Shown: piece after piece, positions 45,663 to 53,475 of the stretch
Position numbering within the stretch: the stretch's first letter is position 1
Layout: each line of letters begins with the position of its first letter
NCBI RefSeq assembly: GCF_003991355.1
Contig: NZ_RCSU01000001.1
Location: 62,001 to 126,000 of the forward strand
Source of the DNA: Pseudoflavitalea rhizosphaerae
GTDB lineage: Bacteria; Bacteroidota; Bacteroidia; Chitinophagales; Chitinophagaceae
DNA length: 64,000 bases
Direction of reading: 5' to 3'
Notes under the pieces: model-generated
What the model saw: only the letters and a program-made list of their open reading frames with translations
Databases searched by the model: none
Told to the model about the DNA's origin: nothing
Position numbers and translations under genes: made by a program

Positions 45663-48596
45663 ATGACCCCTAATTGTACCCGACACTTTTTTTGGATTTT
45701 TTTATTATTGGCATCATTGACAAATCTCAATGCTCACGCGCAGGGATACACGGAAAATTTCGATAACATTACTTTACTGGCTGGTAATGGCTGGCATATC
45801 CAGAATAACAGTTCTCCACTGGGTGGTAACTCCTGGTTCCAGGGAACTGCTACCAACGCAACACCAGATCCAGGTCCATTTGATGCATACAATGGAGCAA
45901 CCAACGCTTATATTGCCGCCAATTTCAACAGTACCACAGGAGGCTCAGGAACAATCAGTAACTGGCTGATCACACCCAACAGGACTTTACGCAATGGAGA
46001 TGTATTTACTTTCCGGACAAGAAGGCCAACAACACCTGGCGGCGGCACCGAATATCCGGACAGGCTGGAAATCAGACTCAGCACCAACGGCGCCAGTACT
46101 AATGTAGGAAGCGGCGGTTCCGGTGTTGGAGATTTCACCACTTTATTACTGTCTGTAAACCCCACTTTGCAGAGAAATGTATATCCGGCAGTCTGGACAC
46201 AATATACAGTGACTATTTCCGGACTCCCGGCTCCCACTTCGGGCAGGATCGCATTCCGTTATTTCGTAACAGCTGCGGGCCCAACAGGTACTAACAGTGA
46301 TTATATAGGTATAGACAACGTGGTGTATACTCCTTATGTTTGTCCGGCGTTTACACTCAGTCCTGCTGCCGGAGCATTACCGGCCGGCACGGCAGGTAGC
46401 AGCTATAATCAAACGCTCAGTCAGACAGGAGCATTGGGCGCACCAAATTTCGCCATAACTGCCGGTGCGCTTCCTCCCGGGCTCACAATTGCAGTAAATG
46501 GCACCATTTCCGGAACGCCTACAGCAACGGGAACATTTAATTTTATTGCTACTGCATCGGATGCCAGTGGATGTTCAGGATCCCAGTTTTATTCTATCAC
46601 TGTTGTTTGTCCGGCCAATCCTATTTCATTCTCCCCGCAAGAAGTCTGCGGAAATACCATTGTTGACCTGTCTGGTATGGCCTCCCCTGCTGGCGGAACA
46701 TTCTCAGGAACAGGAGTAAGCGGCGGGCAATTTGATCCTTCTGCAGGTACGCAGACCGTCACCTATGATATAACAGATCCTTATGGCTGCGCACATTCAT
46801 CAAATGCAGTCTTCACTGTTAATGACCCGGGTATCACTTCTGTATCGCAGGAAAATCAAACTACCTGCAGCGGCAATGCCATTACCACTATCATAACGTC
46901 CAGCACAAAACCTTATGCAGGAATAACCTGGACAAGAGATAAAATCACTGAAGTAACCGGCATCGATGCCAGTGGATCAGGGAATATCAGTGGCACACTG
47001 GTCAATACCACGGCTGCCCCTGTAACAGTCACTTTCACGGTAACCGGACAGGCCGGTGGCTGCTTAACTACAGCCACTGCAACAGTAACTGTGAACCCTG
47101 CTCCAGGCCTTACACTTCCGGCCAATGTTTCAGTGAACAATGCAGAAAATGCCTGCAGCGCTGTAGCCAGTTATACTGCAACAAGTACCGGCACTCCTGC
47201 CCCTACACTCAGTTATAGTTTCTCCGGGGCCACCACCGGCAGTGGCAATGGTACCGGCAGCGGCTCAGTTTTCAATGTAGGGATAACTACCGTTACACTA
47301 ACAGCAACCAATAGTTGCGGATCGAACAATAGCTCATTTACGGTAACAGTCAATGATACACAGGCGCCAACCATTAGCTGCCCGGCACCATTAACTGTGA
47401 GTTGCACAGGTGAAATTCCTGCTCCCGATATCAGCAGCGTAACAGCTTCCGATAATTGTTCAGGCGTTACTGTAACATTTGTGGATGATGTGATCAGCAA
47501 TCAAACCTGTCCAAATAAGTACACCGTTACCAGAACGTACAGGGCAACGGATAACACAGGCAATACTGCAACCTGCACACAACTCATCACTGTAAATGAT
47601 CAAACGGCGCCAGTGATCAGTTGTCCGGCCGATATCACTATTCCTACTTCAGGGGCCTGCACAGCCATTGCTAACTTTACTGTAAATGCCACAGATAATT
47701 GCAGCGGCACAGTGACTGTTACTACCGTTCCTGTTTCCGGTTCAGCATTACCCATTGGCGTTACAACCGTAACGGCAACGGCTACCGATGCCTGCGGCAA
47801 CCAGTCTACCTGCAGCTTCACGGTAACCGTTACCGATTCACAGAAACCAGTGATCAATACCCAACCGGAGAATCGTGCAGTATGCCTGGACCAAAACGCC
47901 ATTTTCACTATCAATGCATCCGGCGCGCAACTGGTGCAGTGGCAGAAAGAACAGGGCCAGAACTGGGAAAACATCAACGGTGAGAATGGCAGCACCTTTA
48001 CTGTTGCCAATGCAACACAGTCAGAAAATGGAAATCGATACAGGGTAATGCTTGTTGGCGCCTGCACAACTGTTTACTCCGATGTGGTGAGCCTCAGCAT
48101 CAATGAGCCAATAGAACCCACCATTACAACTACTGCCCAGGTATGCGCAGAAGAAAGGAATATTCAATTACTCGCAACCCCTGCCGGCGGCGTTTTCAGT
48201 GGCACGGGTGTTACAGGTAATAACTGGAATCTTGAAATTCCTGCACTGGGCCTCCATACTATCACCTATACTACTATTGACGCCAATGGATGTACGGCCA
48301 GCACCAGCAAAGTGATAGAACTCGGCTTCTGTAAAGAGAACAGAACTGTTACCGTGGTGCAGGGATTCCCTAACCCTTCAAAAGGTAAGGTTACCCTGAA
48401 AGCATTGATCACTGAAGAAGGGCAATACAATGTAAGAGCGAATGACATCAACGGTCGTGCAATCTGGAACAAGAAAGTGCATCTCCGTGTAGGATGGAAT
48501 GTTTTTGACGTTGACCTGACAACACAAAAAGCAGGCTTGTACATTATTACACTTGGAAATGGAAAAGAAAAAGTGAAGATATTGAAGATAGATTGA
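45663..48596 (+). CDS. Large secreted Ig/HYR-domain protein with T9SS sorting domain
   Basis: 977 residues. A signal peptide (FFWIFLLLASLTNLNAHAQ) is followed by a choice-of-anchor-J-like lectin domain (about 30-220, YTENFDNITLLAGNGWHIQN). Then come a putative Ig domain (PAGTAGSSYNQTLSQTGAL), further Ig-like segments and two to three HYR domains (CPADITIPTSGACTAIANFT with DNCSG and TDACGN motifs). The T9SS sorting domain is at about 895-977 (GFPNPSKGKVTLKA to GLYIITLGNGKEKVKILKID). It is a probable surface adhesin or matrix protein. The Cys content is unusually high for a Bacteroidota surface protein, mostly in HYR and DNCS motifs. It has its own strong terminator. Confidence 0.92.
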   Translation: MTPNCTRHFFWIFLLLASLTNLNAHAQGYTENFDNITLLAGNGWHIQNNSSPLGGNSWFQGTATNATPDPGPFDAYNGATNAYIAANFNSTTGGSGTISNWLITPNRTLRNGDVFTFRTRRPTTPGGGTEYPDRLEIRLSTNGASTNVGSGGSGVGDFTTLLLSVNPTLQRNVYPAVWTQYTVTISGLPAPTSGRIAFRYFVTAAGPTGTNSDYIGIDNVVYTPYVCPAFTLSPAAGALPAGTAGSSYNQTLSQTGALGAPNFAITAGALPPGLTIAVNGTISGTPTATGTFNFIATASDASGCSGSQFYSITVVCPANPISFSPQEVCGNTIVDLSGMASPAGGTFSGTGVSGGQFDPSAGTQTVTYDITDPYGCAHSSNAVFTVNDPGITSVSQENQTTCSGNAITTIITSSTKPYAGITWTRDKITEVTGIDASGSGNISGTLVNTTAAPVTVTFTVTGQAGGCLTTATATVTVNPAPGLTLPANVSVNNAENACSAVASYTATSTGTPAPTLSYSFSGATTGSGNGTGSGSVFNVGITTVTLTATNSCGSNNSSFTVTVNDTQAPTISCPAPLTVSCTGEIPAPDISSVTASDNCSGVTVTFVDDVISNQTCPNKYTVTRTYRATDNTGNTATCTQLITVNDQTAPVISCPADITIPTSGACTAIANFTVNATDNCSGTVTVTTVPVSGSALPIGVTTVTATATDACGNQSTCSFTVTVTDSQKPVINTQPENRAVCLDQNAIFTINASGAQLVQWQKEQGQNWENINGENGSTFTVANATQSENGNRYRVMLVGACTTVYSDVVSLSINEPIEPTITTTAQVCAEERNIQLLATPAGGVFSGTGVTGNNWNLEIPALGLHTITYTTIDANGCTASTSKVIELGFCKENRTVTVVQGFPNPSKGKVTLKALITEEGQYNVRANDINGRAIWNKKVHLRVGWNVFDVDLTTQKAGLYIITLGNGKEKVKILKID

Positions 48597-48620
48597 TGAA
48601 ATCCTGAAACGATCTGGAAC

Positions 48621-48657
48621 CAGGGGTTGCACAACAATGCAACCCCTGTTTTTTTTT
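48621..48657 (+). terminator. Intrinsic terminator
   Basis: Perfect 10-bp arms CAGGGGTTGC and GCAACCCCTG with an 8-nt loop, followed by nine T. It ends the HYR/Ig giant transcript, 25 bp after its stop. Confidence 0.92.
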
Positions 48658-48678
48658 ATACGGGTAACGAGAAATCAA

Positions 48679-49530
48679 TTATCTCGAAAAGAAATGCTCA
48701 GCATTCAGGTGGAAGATCTTTTCCTTTTGTTTGTCTGACAGAAAAGAAAGTTCATTCACAGCAGAAATAGATTTCCGGATGTCGCCATTGTCTGATCCAA
48801 ACATAAGCCTGTCTTCCAATCCGGCGTCGATGAATTCTTTCATGATGCCAGCGAATTGATCCGGCGCCAAAATATCCGGATTAGAGATCACCGAGATATC
48901 AGCATATAAAGTAACATATTTACTCATAAGCCTGGTAGTCTCTTTATAAAACCGGTCTCCACTGTGCATGATCCAAAGTTTCAGTTTCGGAAATTTCAGG
49001 ATCAGTTTTTCCAGTAATACAGGATTTCCAAATTCAAGTTTGAAATCCGGGCAGCCATGATCAGGGCCCGCTCCTCCTGTATGGACACCAACAGGCAGAT
49101 TGTACTTTTCTGCAATTGCATAATATGGGTTCATCAAAGAGTCTGAAGGAAGGATGCCATGATATTGAGTGAGGATCTCCCCCAGGAAATCGATCTTCCC
49201 ATCTTTGATCTGTTCTTCTACCCATGCTACAGAAGGCCATACCTGCCCGTTTTCATAACATTGTTGCAGACTGTATGGCACTTTACCGTTAGGACAGGGA
49301 AGCATAAGCCCATACAATAATTTGATGGGCGGGTTTTCCCGGTAACTGTTCTGAAGGTCCCAGGAACTGCTCAATGCAGCTTTGTATACGCCTGATCTTT
49401 CCAGCGTTTTCAACTGCTCCGCAACGGCACTGCTTCCGTGGATATGTACGTCAAAAACTTTCTGCACTTTAACGGGTGACAATGAAAGGAAGGAGATGGC
49501 TAAAAGAAACAACAGCAGTAGTAGTTTCAT
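48679..49530 (-). CDS. Secreted amidohydrolase-like TIM-barrel protein
   Basis: 283 residues with an N-terminal signal segment (MKLLLLLFLLAISFLSLS). Metal-binding positions of the amidohydrolase 2 family are visible: DVHIH (27-31), GEIL near 127, GVHTGG, WIMHSGD and the late Asp in LMFGSDNGD. Such proteins hydrolyse or decarboxylate ring compounds. The substrate is unknown. It is convergent with the HYR giant and has no obvious partner genes. Confidence 0.85.
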   Translation of the reverse strand: MKLLLLLFLLAISFLSLSPVKVQKVFDVHIHGSSAVAEQLKTLERSGVYKAALSSSWDLQNSYRENPPIKLLYGLMLPCPNGKVPYSLQQCYENGQVWPSVAWVEEQIKDGKIDFLGEILTQYHGILPSDSLMNPYYAIAEKYNLPVGVHTGGAGPDHGCPDFKLEFGNPVLLEKLILKFPKLKLWIMHSGDRFYKETTRLMSKYVTLYADISVISNPDILAPDQFAGIMKEFIDAGLEDRLMFGSDNGDIRKSISAVNELSFLSDKQKEKIFHLNAEHFFSR

Positions 49531-49648
49531 CGAAAAGTATTTGCCTTAACTTAATTGTTTTTTTTCGACATTTCAAATAAATGTCACGGTGATGGAACTA
49601 CCCTTTATAACTGGTTGGTAATCTGAAATTGGAGCTGAATTCACTAAA

Positions 49649-49675
49649 CGCAAAAACCCGCTACCAGAGCGGGTT
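49649..49675 (-). terminator. Intrinsic terminator, probably of the yefM-yoeB operon
   Basis: On the minus strand the arms AACCCGCT and AGCGGGTT (49655-49675, 5-nt loop) are followed by TTTTTGCG. It lies 90 bp after the yoeB stop. Confidence 0.7.
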
Positions 49676-49764
49676 ATACAATTTTTGTGGGAGTCTGCCG
49701 GAGAAATGTCGAACCAACTGAAGTACTTCTTACAAAAGCTCAAACCAATAGCAGACAAAAGGGC

Positions 49765-50025
49765 TTAGTAATGATAGCGACACTGAAGAATGTGTAAACG
49801 CTTATCCTTAACTGTATATACCAGGCGATGCTCATCTGTGATACGCCTACTCCAACAACCTGCCAGATCCCCTTTCAGGGGCTCCGGCTTACCAATACCT
49901 TTAAATGGAGAACGTATTGCGTCTTTTATCAATTCATTGATACGCTGCAAAATTTTCTTGTCTTGGGTCTGCCAGTATAAATAATCTTCCCAGGCATGTG
50001 TCTGCCAAACCAGATCCATAGCCAT
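49765..50025 (-). CDS. yoeB: Txe/YoeB family toxin (mRNA interferase)
   Basis: 86 residues, the normal YoeB size. DLVWQTHAWEDYLYWQ, KGIGKPEPLKGDLAGCWSRRI and HRLVYTVKDKRLHILQCRYHY are the family signatures, and the conserved Glu, Arg and C-terminal His-Tyr of the active site are present. It cleaves mRNA on the ribosome when free of its antitoxin. An alternative ATG lies two codons in. It follows yefM with a 2-nt gap, so translation is probably coupled. Confidence 0.95.
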   Translation of the reverse strand: MAMDLVWQTHAWEDYLYWQTQDKKILQRINELIKDAIRSPFKGIGKPEPLKGDLAGCWSRRITDEHRLVYTVKDKRLHILQCRYHY

Positions 50026-50027
50026 GG

Positions 50028-50282
50028 TTACTTGTCTATAAGTTTACGTTTGATGGATTTTCCACTTTTCATTTCAGCAACAGCTTCCTCCAATCTTTTA
50101 CGGTTGGCGGGTGTGCCCATAAGATGCAAAGTTTCCTGAATGGAATTATACTCATCCAGATCCATAACCACAACAGTTTTTCCTTGCGTCCTCGACACAA
50201 TTACAATTTCCTTATCATCATTGACAACATTGAGATTTTCAGCCAATTGGCTTCTGAAGTCAGAATAATTAACAACTCGCAT
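50028..50282 (-). CDS. yefM: YefM/Phd family antitoxin
   Basis: 84 residues. MRVVNYSDFRSQLAENLNVV and VIVSRTQGKTVVVMDLDEYNS are the Phd/YefM DNA-binding half, and the charged C-terminal half (RKRLEEAVAEMKSGKS) would wrap the toxin. It neutralises YoeB and represses the operon. Its start codon overlaps paired TACGTA motifs, which are a likely operator. Confidence 0.95.
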   Translation of the reverse strand: MRVVNYSDFRSQLAENLNVVNDDKEIVIVSRTQGKTVVVMDLDEYNSIQETLHLMGTPANRKRLEEAVAEMKSGKSIKRKLIDK

Positions 50283-50307
50283 ACGTACTTGTTTACGTAC
50301 AAATATA
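50282..50307 (-). promoter_or_regulatory. Promoter/operator of the yefM-yoeB operon
   Basis: The minus strand reads TATATTTG at 50307-50300, a full match to TAnnTTTG. Two self-palindromic TACGTA motifs lie at 50282-50287 and 50294-50299, 12 bp apart, between the box and the start codon. This would let YefM block initiation at the start site itself. No TTG at -33 was found. Confidence 0.5.
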
Positions 50308-50390
50308 AGTATTTTTAATTACACCAGATAGAGATTTAAGGTGAAATGTTCATCTTAAATATTCCTCAATAAAAGATGATGCAGCGGATA

Positions 50391-50588
50391 TCAATCCAGG
50401 CTAGACAAATAGTCTTCGATCTCGTGAATTTCAAGCGTCTTGACAAAATCGATTATGGATTCAAGTCCCATATAACTCCATTTGTTTTGACACACTTTGT
50501 CGATAATAGAAGAAGAGAGGGGATGTCCCAGTCGCTGGGATGCAATATGAACAATCTCGTTCTGCATTGCTATAGAAACTTTATCCAT
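50391..50588 (-). CDS. Small orphan protein of unknown function
   Basis: 65 residues from the ATG at 50588 (MDKVSIAMQNEIVHIAS). A TTG start 12 codons upstream is possible. It is predicted all-helical and mildly acidic, without signal or membrane segments (HPLSSSIIDKVCQNKWSYMG; DFVKTLEIHEIEDYL). It lies between yefM and tRNA-Val on the same strand, in a region with accessory character. No relatives are known to me. Confidence 0.6.
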   Translation of the reverse strand: MDKVSIAMQNEIVHIASQRLGHPLSSSIIDKVCQNKWSYMGLESIIDFVKTLEIHEIEDYLSSLD

Positions 50589-50689
50589 TGCTTTGATCTT
50601 TTGAAGTAGTTTATATACAAACAAAGAAGCCTAAATACTTTATGACTAATTAATGGAGCCGGCGACGGGAATGAGAGACTATAAGCTAA

Positions 50690-50723
50690 GTTAAAAAGAA
50701 AAGCCTTGCTTTGCAAGGCTTTT
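50690..50723 (-). terminator. Intrinsic terminator of tRNA-Val
   Basis: Perfect 11-bp arms AAAAGCCTTGC and GCAAGGCTTTT (50699-50723) with a 3-nt loop. On the minus strand TTTTCTTTTT follows. It lies 6 bp after the tRNA 3' end. Confidence 0.9.
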
Positions 50724-50729
50724 GAAGTG

Positions 50730-50804
50730 TGGGAGTTGACGGGTTCGAACCGCCGACCCTCTGCTTGTAAGGCAGATGCTCTGAACCAGCTGAGCTAAAC
50801 TCCC
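50730..50804 (-). tRNA. tRNA-Val (anticodon TAC)
   Basis: The minus strand folds into a cloverleaf. The acceptor stem is GGGAGTT with AACTCCC and discriminator A. The D-arm contains AGCTCAGCTGGTTCAGAGC, the anticodon arm is CTGCC-TTACAAG-CAG with anticodon TAC, and the T-arm has GGTTCGAACC. It is 75 nt long and CCA is not encoded, as is usual in Bacteroidota. Confidence 0.97.
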
Positions 50805-50836
50805 TTTGTTGTGAATCGGGACGCGAAAATAAAGAA

Positions 50837-50872
50837 GCGCCGGATATTAACAAAACATCCGGCGCTTTTTTT
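50837..50872 (+). terminator. Hairpin with T-runs, possibly bidirectional
   Basis: Perfect 9-bp arms GCGCCGGAT and ATCCGGCGC with an 11-nt loop, followed by seven T on the plus strand. On the minus strand, behind the sugar dehydrogenase gene, the trailing sequence is TTCTTTATTTTC. It lies between tRNA-Val and that gene, so termination of the minus-strand dehydrogenase transcript is the more useful role. Confidence 0.7.
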
Positions 50873-50901
50873 CAAAAAAAACCGATCGTTATTATTAGTT
50901 G

Positions 50902-52167
50902 CTAATTCTTCTTTCCAATCCTGTACATTTTTCCACCATCAGTAACTGCATACAAAGCGCCATCAGATGCGTTGAATACATCTCTGAACCTTTCATTCTC
51001 TCCGGTAAGTAATCTCTCTTCCCCTACCACTTTATTATTCTCGATCACCAACCTGGCGATATGCATGGAATTCAAACCTCCAATGAACAAATTGTTCTTC
51101 CATTCAGGAACAGCATCGCCGGAATAGAAGGCCATACCACTCGGGGAAAGCACAGGGTCCCAGTAATAAACAGGTTGTTCCATTCCTTCCTGCTGTGTAG
51201 CCCCACCGCTGATCTTCGGTCCCGAATACTCGATACCGTAAGTAATGCTGGGCCAACCATAATTTTTTCCTGGTTCGATACGATTGAGCTCATCCCCTCC
51301 TCTCGGTCCGAATTCATTTTCCCAGAGATCACCGGTAACGGGATGCCAGGCAAGTCCCTGCACATTGCGATGACCGTAAGACCAGATCTCGGGCCTTGCA
51401 CTCTTATCCCTGAGGAATGGATTGCCGGGAGCGGGCTTACCATCGGTTGTGATGCGAACGATCTTTCCCAGCCCGGCCTGCAGGCTCTGGGCCAGGGGCC
51501 TGGTCTCTCTATCGGAACGTTCGCCGGTGCTCACCATCAGGTAACCGTTCTTATCGAACAGTATCCTCCCTCCATAGTGAAGAGAACTTTTATGTGCAGG
51601 CGTAGCACGGTAGATCACCACGGAGTTCTGGAGTGCGGTTCCATCGTCCGATAGTTTTCCCTTAGCCACCGCCGTTAGATTGCCGTCAGCAGTTTTTTCT
51701 GAGTATACCCAATACACCATCCTGTTCTTACTGAAAGCAGGGTCAAAAGTAAGCCCCAGCAGGCCGCCCTGACCATTGGCATTCACGGCGGGAGCGCCAT
51801 TGATCTTATCACTCAGCTTTCCGTCCTTACTCACAATCCGCATGGTGCCGCCTTTCTCTGTAACGAGGAAACGGCCATCCGGCAGCTCGGCAATGCCCCA
51901 GGGATTCGATAACCCGGAAGTGATCACCTTGAACTCAAAGGGAGTTTTTGTTTTTACACCGGCAATCCTTGTCTGTCCGGGAAAAGCAGGCTTGTAATCG
52001 GTATTGGCCTTTTTTGTTTCAACAGGCCTGCCAGAAGTGTCTGCGCTATTCGATGAAACGCCGGTGGAATCAGCACTTTCTTTAGCTGCGGCATTGGATT
52101 CACCATTATTACAGGCTACTGCTATCAGTCCGATACCACAAATAATGTGGAAGATTTTCTTATGCAT
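50902..52167 (-). CDS. PQQ-dependent sugar dehydrogenase (glucose/sorbosone dehydrogenase family), lipoprotein
   Basis: 421 residues from the ATG at 52167. A lipoprotein signal ends at AVAC (Cys19), followed by a Ser/Ala/Asp-rich linker of about 50 residues. A six-bladed propeller of the GSDH family follows: SGLSNPWGIAELPDGRFLVTE, GQGGLLGLTFDP, SSLHYGGRILFDKNGYLMVSTG (catalytic-type His), SYGHRNVQGLAWHP and WENEFGPRGGDELN. It oxidises aldose sugars with PQQ at the envelope; PQQ synthesis genes are not in view. The upstream region contains a 33-bp imperfect palindrome. Confidence 0.9.
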   Translation of the reverse strand: MHKKIFHIICGIGLIAVACNNGESNAAAKESADSTGVSSNSADTSGRPVETKKANTDYKPAFPGQTRIAGVKTKTPFEFKVITSGLSNPWGIAELPDGRFLVTEKGGTMRIVSKDGKLSDKINGAPAVNANGQGGLLGLTFDPAFSKNRMVYWVYSEKTADGNLTAVAKGKLSDDGTALQNSVVIYRATPAHKSSLHYGGRILFDKNGYLMVSTGERSDRETRPLAQSLQAGLGKIVRITTDGKPAPGNPFLRDKSARPEIWSYGHRNVQGLAWHPVTGDLWENEFGPRGGDELNRIEPGKNYGWPSITYGIEYSGPKISGGATQQEGMEQPVYYWDPVLSPSGMAFYSGDAVPEWKNNLFIGGLNSMHIARLVIENNKVVGEERLLTGENERFRDVFNASDGALYAVTDGGKMYRIGKKN

Positions 52168-52184
52168 GGTCAATTGGTTTTGTT

Positions 52185-52217
52185 CCTTAAACAGTCACCT
52201 AAGGTACTGTTTTAAGG
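52185..52217. promoter_or_regulatory. 33-bp imperfect palindrome upstream of the sugar dehydrogenase
   Basis: CCTTAAACAGT and ACTGTTTTAAGG form the outer arms, and ACCTAAGGT at the centre is itself a near-palindrome. It lies 18 bp before the start codon. The symmetry suits a repressor operator. No regulator gene is adjacent. Confidence 0.45.
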
Positions 52218-52307
52218 ATTAATTCCTTTGACTATAAAAATCACATGCCAGCATCCTGCGGATTATTCGACGGATACCGGGAATTTTTAGATAGAGTGGG
52301 AACCTGT

Positions 52308-53474
52308 TCAGGCAGGCTGCAGTTCTGTTTGCTTGCGGAGGGCGGGTTGAGTTTTTGCGGCAGGTTTCTTTTTCTTCTTACCCCACCATATATAAAATCC
52401 GGTAACGGGCAATGAAGCAGCGATCAGGGAAATGAAGAACATCAGTATACGACCGGGCAGTCCGGCAATAGCGCCCACATGGATATCGTAGTTCATCCGG
52501 ACCGCTTTCTCGCCGGCATTCGCATCAGCGTACCTGCCCAGGAAGTTCACAGGGATCTCTTTTGCCGAGTACTGGTCGAAATAAACATTATCACTTTGAT
52601 AATAGGTTTTGAGATCGGGGTAGGCGCGAACCAATACAACTGCGGAATCAGTTTGCGGGATATTCACCTGGAATCCTTTGGCGGCGGGAAAAGAAGCTGT
52701 AACCTGGTTGAAAATTTTATCCAGCGGCTGCATACTGCTGTCTGCCAACGGCATCTTCACTGATTTCAGGACAGGCGGTTTAGGCTTTGTCTCTCCACCG
52801 GAGAACGCCCAGTAGGTTGCCTTGCTGGTGAACTCGTAGCTCCAGTACAAACCTGTGATGATAGTAAAGATGAGGACCCAGCTTGCATAGAAACCGAACA
52901 CATTGTGCAGGTCGTAATTGAGTCTTTTGGGAGATGCGGACCATTTCACTTTGAAGCTACTCTTTCTCCTTGCTTTGTTGCGGGGCCACCAGAGAACGAT
53001 GCCGCTGACCACCATCACGAGGAAGATCAGGGTACTGGCGCCTGTGATGGCTTTGCCGATGGGTTGAGGCAGCCAGAGATACATATGTCCGTTCAGTATC
53101 CAGCGAAAAAATTCTGAATTCATATCGCGGGACTTCAATACTTCGCCGGTATAAGGGTCCAGGAAAACCGCATACGAGAAAGGCTTTGGCTTTTTTCCGG
53201 AGAACTGCACTATCACTGCGGTTTCAGGCCCTTTTATGAGGATCCGTGTAGGTTTCTTTCCCGGCAGTTGCGCTTCTGCGATGCGTTTGTATTCTGATAC
53301 AGGCAGGAATGGTTTGTCCTGCGCTTGTACTTTCAGGTAAGGTTGTGTGATCAGTTTTGAAAGCTCAGGTTGGAAACAATAAATGGCACCGGTGAGGCCC
53401 ATAACAAAAACAACCAGCCCGGTAGCGAGACCGAGCCAGAGATGTATTTGCAATATGAGCTTTTTCAGGGTCAT
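52308..53474 (-). CDS. PepSY-associated transmembrane protein
   Basis: 388 residues with four membrane helices: LGLATGLVVFVMGLTGAIYCF (about 14-34), AITGASTLIFLVMVVSGIVLWW (about 143-164), VFGFYASWVLIFTIITGLYW (about 192-211) and ILMFFISLIAASLPVTGFYIW near the C-terminus. Between them are PepSY-like periplasmic segments (GPETAVIVQFSGKKPKPFSY). Several His pairs in the helices (IHLWLG, GHMYLWLP, YDLHNVFG) suggest heme or metal binding. Such proteins are linked to siderophore-iron uptake and may reduce ferric iron. It starts 1 nt after the TonB receptor stop. Confidence 0.93.
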   Translation of the reverse strand: MTLKKLILQIHLWLGLATGLVVFVMGLTGAIYCFQPELSKLITQPYLKVQAQDKPFLPVSEYKRIAEAQLPGKKPTRILIKGPETAVIVQFSGKKPKPFSYAVFLDPYTGEVLKSRDMNSEFFRWILNGHMYLWLPQPIGKAITGASTLIFLVMVVSGIVLWWPRNKARRKSSFKVKWSASPKRLNYDLHNVFGFYASWVLIFTIITGLYWSYEFTSKATYWAFSGGETKPKPPVLKSVKMPLADSSMQPLDKIFNQVTASFPAAKGFQVNIPQTDSAVVLVRAYPDLKTYYQSDNVYFDQYSAKEIPVNFLGRYADANAGEKAVRMNYDIHVGAIAGLPGRILMFFISLIAASLPVTGFYIWWGKKKKKPAAKTQPALRKQTELQPA

Positions 53475-53475
53475 G

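Noticed and set aside
49573-49758. 61-codon frame between the amidohydrolase and yoeB
   Set aside because: It spans the terminator hairpin of the toxin-antitoxin operon and shows no coding signal.
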